A stretch of DNA of 64,000 nucleotides from Zygnema cylindricum (taxonomy: Eukaryota > Streptophyta > Zygnematophyceae > Zygnematales > Zygnemataceae): assembly GCA_037447655.1 (NCBI GenBank), contig JBBHKE010001244.1, forward strand, positions 288,346 through 352,345, read 5' to 3'. The notes under the pieces were generated by a model. It made no database searches and was not told where the DNA came from. It saw only the letters and a list, made by a program, of their open reading frames with translations. Positions 59,701 through 64,000 of the stretch are shown here, one piece after another. Numbering within the stretch: position 1 is the first letter of the stretch; every line of letters starts with the position of its first letter. Both the position numbers and the translations under genes were made by a program.

Positions 59701-62700
59701 TGGGATGCAGCGAATGTTGGCGATAGATTGAGGGTGATCTGTGCCTCCGTAGCCGCACCATACATAGTGAAGCCCATAACAGCCATTCCTCCATAAATTG
59801 TTGTGCAAATCAAAAAACTGCACCCAAATGTTCAACATTTCCCACGAGACCACGGGACCGGTATACCGGTATAGATTACTCCAGCATTGGGCAAACCCCC
59901 GTTTGGAAAAAAGCACCAAACCTGGTTTTCTAGTTTATGTCAAACTAAAGAAAAAAAGTTGGCTTTGTGGATCACTCCCAAAACAGCGATGTGTTTTTAT
60001 GTTTTCCAAAGCATGACTGGAACCCAGCCAGCCATAAATTCTTTAAGGACCGGAATAATAAGCATAACAAACCCGTTGTCCAACCTTTCCCTAATAAAAC
60101 TCAGCTTATTGCAGCTGTTTTATCCTATGAAAACACAATGACCTCCACCGTACACACAACGGCGCAATGTACCATGTTCAAAATACCTCCTCACGATTAA
60201 AAGAAAATCTATCATTGACAGAGTGCAAAATGATCTTAACTAAAACGCAGGCAGTGGCAATGAGCTACTCTTTCAAGGATGACCACTGGTAAGACTTAGA
60301 AACCCCGGCGACACTATCCCCTTTCCAACCCTCCTCTTCTCCTGCACCCTCCCTTAGGATGCAAATAGCTCAATAGACAGTCTTTGTGTTTACCTTGTGA
60401 GGAGAACCTTGTTGAATTGAGCCGGGTCCTTGAGGGACATGTAGATGTTAGGAAACACAGCATGGCCAGAATAGCAAAAACCATAAAGCCCAATGGATAC
60501 AGGGAGGCTCCAAACATTAAGCAGTGGCCCAGATTGATGGAATCCGACTCCATCAACAGCTCCCACCCAAAGCACACAAAAAAAAACCACAATTGTGGCT
60601 AGGACACCTCCAGCTGCCCATCCAGAAAAACAGATTAAAAAAATAGCAAAAAGATAAAAATAGCAAGAAAAACAGCAAGACCTGCCCTCTTAGACAAAAC
60701 TAGCATTTACTCTACACAGTGCCAAAGTTCTCCCAGCTCGACGCCAGATACATTTTACAGTGACGTCTGCCTGTCAATTAACAAACATTCACTATTCCTG
60801 TTTCCGCCTGTAAAGGCAAAGTCAAGGAACAGATTGGATAAAATCAGTAGAAGTGGCGGCTACCTGAAAGGTAAGATAATAAGCTGAGGTCCCGCAGCCA
60901 AAATGTGGGCAAAATACAGGACGCTGAAATGAGCACAAATAAAGCTCGTCCTGATATTATGAATCCACCAATGGATATAGAAATGGGGGGAAGCACAGCA
61001 GCCAAATTGTCCCCCTCCAAAATGAGGAACTCCACACAGCACGCCTGCATCCGTCCATTTCCTTCCAGTATAAGGATCTGACCTGCCTTACCTGATCCAT
61101 TCCATTCCGTCCATTCAATCAATAGTCAAATGGGCGAAAACCACTGGAAGCGCTACATTTGGTCATATACTACAAGCATATTATACAGCATATCACGGGT
61201 AGTATTAGAGTTACTGCATATAGCATTTCCAATTGTTTTCGCACATTTGAACTCTGATTCGATCCTTTCTCTAAACCACTCCATCCGGTTCAAGGGACAA
61301 GAAGAAGGCCCCTAGCATTCTATCTCCATTTATTCTTCTCTCACAATTATGGCCTAGGTCAATTCATATGAGTATTTGCTGTAGGCTCCTCTGGTTTTCA
61401 GGACTTAATCTAGACATGGAAAGGAGGCCTCCTTTACTAGAAGACAGGTATAGAACGTTTTGCATCCAGCTCACACAGAATGTTTGCGGAAGTCAATAGG
61501 GGGCAGAAGGTATAGTCTCCTCACATAGAGCTCCACATACAGTACCACCTGGGAAAAAAAACAGCCAGATCCCAATATCACATGCACCCATCACTAACTG
61601 GAGAAAGACAAAACGACAAGAAGAGAAACGCCGTCTAAATGATCTTGAAGTACTTGCGATGGCTGCTGATGGGATGGTGCTAAAAAAAACCTTGCGGGTC
61701 CATGGAAGGATAAAACCATGGACGATTGGGAGAAGAAAAAGGAAAAAATATAGGAAAGAGGGAAGAAGATTGCTCCTTTATAAGAACACATACATGGATG
61801 AAGGATGGAGAGCGCAAGGAAGCAAACGCAATAAAGAAGAAAGAAGTAATCTATCACAAATAGATCTATCAGCCTTCCAAGGGCCTATCAGCCTTCCAAG
61901 GGCCCAAAGCTTGTCCAAGTCCAAAGCTATCCACCAAGCATGTACTTGCCAGGTTAATCGAGAGGAGATGCAAAAGAGTGGAAACTGCTCATTCTGCTAG
62001 ATGATAAAACAGTAAAACTTTAAGTAGGAGTATGTTAAAACCCCACCCAAAGGTTTCCTAAAATTGAACAACACAAGAAAAATAGGCCACAGTTGAGCTA
62101 CCTAGAAATCTGTCTGTATCGTCAAATATGAATGACCTCCCATGAATAAATCTATCAGCCTTCCAAGGGTCCAAATCTTCTCCAAGTCCAAAGCTATCCA
62201 CCAAGCATATACTTGCCAGGTTAATCGAGCAAAAGTGCAAAAAAGTGGAAAATGCTCGTCCTGTTGGATGATAAAACAGTAAAGTTTAAGTAGAAGTGAG
62301 TTAAAACCCTTCTAAAGGATTCCTTTCGAGGAATTTGCTCTACAGAATGAAGATAACCCTGACCCATGCAAAACGACAGGATTTATTCTCATAACATCAA
62401 GCTCTACACCGACGTCTCCATCCATTGGTGGGCAGTTCACATTTGGATCATGCGCAATCAAACAAAACTTACCGATATGAGCAGCCTCCCAAGGCGACCG
62501 AATGCTGCCTCTCCAATGTCGGGGTAGGTTTCTAGGCTCGGATGGCTATCCAGGCAGTAGCGCAGCATCATACCCGTATAGCAGCATATGGCAGAAAGCA
62601 CAAAGAGAAGGCTGAGACCAATCCATCCGCCTTTCATCACTGCGTATGGCGTGCTCAGAACGCCAACTCCAGCCAATACATTCACACCTGCAGTTGCAAA

Positions 62701-63995
62701 TCCAAAGTAATGCATAATGGCCCCTTTATTAATATTATAAGCAATTAAAAAATTAAAGTAATGCATAACGGCCCCTTTCATTTAAATGTTAAGAGAAGGA
62801 AAAATGTTATATATTTTATTTAAAGCTGCTGCAGGTATGAGAATGGTGCATAATTATTTACCGTATGGATGGGTTGTTAAATGCCCCTGCAAGTAAAGCA
62901 AATTGACAATCCAAGATTTAATGCATTTGTCTTGCTTCAAGAAATTGGAACTTCCTGAAGCAACAAGCGCGAAAAATACAAATTGCCAAAAGCGAAATGG
63001 ATTGTTTGCTGCCACCTTCACAGAAATGCCTGAACTGAAAACACGTGTAAACCTTGCACCCTTCAAGATAGCTACTACTACACGATTGCATCTTTTTAGC
63101 ATACCAGTGCAGTAGTATAACTGGAAACCACAGAGGAGGAAGCATTAATGCTACTATATCAAAAAAATCTCAGCCATGGAGTGCAATGCTTCTGAGCTGT
63201 ACCAACTGCGCACCATTTAGTACAGCTTGCATAAAGCTACTTTTATTCGCGGCTACTCCAGCTGGCTCCATGCTGTAAACCTCCTCCTCGTCTGCCGGCT
63301 TTCGTGGAGGAAACTTAGGAACTGGAGGTCGATCAGCAGGCTTGTGATGAGTTGGAAGAGGAGGAGGACCCTGAGGAAGGTCAGGTTCTCCCATGCGAGG
63401 CGTGCTTCTTCGGTATGGATTTGTAATAAATGGAGAAAGATAAGAGTTGCTCGGACGGCTTGTTGAAAGAGGGCTAAACAGTGGAATGGTGGGAGAAGCC
63501 ATGTGGCTATAAATATCCATCGACTGCCTGCACAGCCAGCAAAATAGCTTGTGATGAACCTGGGTAGGTGGAGACAGAAATGCTGGAGCTAACGAAAACC
63601 AGGGCATCAACATGGCTTTGAAAAAAAAATGACTTGCTCTTTTCAATTTTTTGTCTTTGTTTGCTGAAAAAACTAACAATGCAGCTAAAAATACCATGGG
63701 ATCAGTACCATTTCAAAGCTTACCAGTCTTCCATTTGTTTATCTTTTCATTTAAATGTGTTTGATGCTCATTGGCTGTAAGGTGAAAGTGAAAAAGGGGC
63801 ATATTCTACACACCGATAACTTTGAGGCCAGTGAGGTGAGTGGCGATCCTGTTCTTGTTCCTGCTCCTGTTCTCGTCCTCGTTTCCATGGAGATCCACGC
63901 GGCGAATCATCGTTATCGTCATCGTCAGCAAGTGTCACGCCCTCACCCTCTGGTTCATCTGAGAAATAGAAACTGTCATTATGATGTGTATCCAT
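56792..63995 (-). CDS. AVT1-like vacuolar amino acid transporter (AAAP family)
   Basis: Amino acid/auxin permease family member, most like plant AVT1 proteins that move neutral amino acids across the vacuolar membrane. Exons 5' to 3' on the minus strand: 63995-63814, 63527-63214, 62687-62473, 61548-61525, 61044-60864, 60613-60394, 59817-59682, 58766-58747, 58368-58217, 57949-57906, 57752-57690, 56938-56792. Phases close to 565 aa, normal for the subfamily. An acidic hydrophilic N terminus ([12 protein letters not shown], then a Pro-rich part to about 155) precedes the transporter domain: [65 protein letters not shown]. The start fits the usual N terminus of relatives and lies five bases from the window edge. 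The intron between exons 8 and 9 is AT-AC. Exons 4 (24 bp) and 8 (20 bp) are very short; without them the frame or family alignment fails. Confidence 0.94.
58369..58746 (-). other. U12-type AT-AC intron of the AVT1-like gene
   Basis: Reading the minus strand, the 5' splice site is ATATCCTCCC, the branch-point element is TTCCTTGAC (matching the U12 consensus) and the intron ends GGCTGCAC, 15 nt after the branch adenosine. Splicing here joins VVNPFTK to FALTMTPVA, the expected family sequence. No AG acceptor in the correct phase lies near. An AT-rich dinucleotide stretch occurs at 58600-58672. Confidence 0.9.
59030..59560. repeat. Possible small transposon remnant in an AVT1 intron
   Basis: CACTGCCCATCGCTATCAGCG at the left and repeated TTAGCG/CGCTAA motifs through to 59560 recall the ends of the element at 24066-24283. 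Inverted ends are not clear enough to delimit it. Confidence 0.35.
61886..62340. repeat. Direct duplication in AVT1 intron 3
   Basis: About 61886-62070 and 62151-62340 share CTATCAGCCTTCCAAGGG, GTCCAAAGCTATCCACCAAG, ACTTGCCAGGTTAATCGAG and GATAAAACAGTAAA in order. No coding potential. Confidence 0.85.
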
Positions 63996-64000
63996 TGCCA

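Overview
This is a eukaryotic, green-plant nuclear window with four intron-rich protein genes separated by AT-rich, transposon-loaded DNA. The plant assignment rests on four things: a plastid-type SppA protease, a plastid-type MATE carrier with a Ser-rich transit-like N terminus, an ATP-type PEP carboxykinase, and an AVT1-class vacuolar amino acid transporter. GT-AG introns are numerous and there is one U12-type AT-AC intron. Relics of a LINE whose C terminus looks like the zinc-finger plus restriction-like-endonuclease class suggest a non-flowering streptophyte (charophyte alga, bryophyte or similar). That is inference; the species cannot be fixed from the sequence.

Layout. 1-7324 (minus): SppA, 11 exons, with the 3' end off the left edge. 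7.3-32.3 kb: no recognisable host gene. It holds two long copies of an unidentified repeat (about 8.6-13.0 and 19.7-25.2 kb), a long inverted-repeat element (14.2-16.4 kb), three copies of a TATA-box-bearing LTR-like repeat, a decayed LINE (16.7-18.3 kb), several nested non-autonomous hAT-like elements with 8-bp target duplications, and a minisatellite. 32.6-40.5 kb (plus): MATE transporter, 14 exons, 803 aa, with a roughly 350-residue N-terminal extension. 41.0-45.0 kb: a second LINE copy, internally deleted and split by a 925-bp hAT-like insertion. 46.1-52.4 kb (minus): PEP carboxykinase, 11 exons, 627 aa. 52.4-56.8 kb: intergenic, with a further hAT-like element. 56.8-64.0 kb (minus): AVT1-like transporter, 12 exons, 565 aa, including exons of 20 and 24 bp and the AT-AC intron.

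The four genes do not form a pathway or operon. Two proteins are probably plastid-located (SppA, MATE), one is cytosolic (PEPCK), and one is probably in the vacuolar membrane (AVT1-like). Exon boundaries were placed by hand: splice dinucleotides, reading phase and family alignment all had to agree, and every exon length closes the frame. Transposon boundaries marked by target-site duplications are exact; the other repeat boundaries are approximate.
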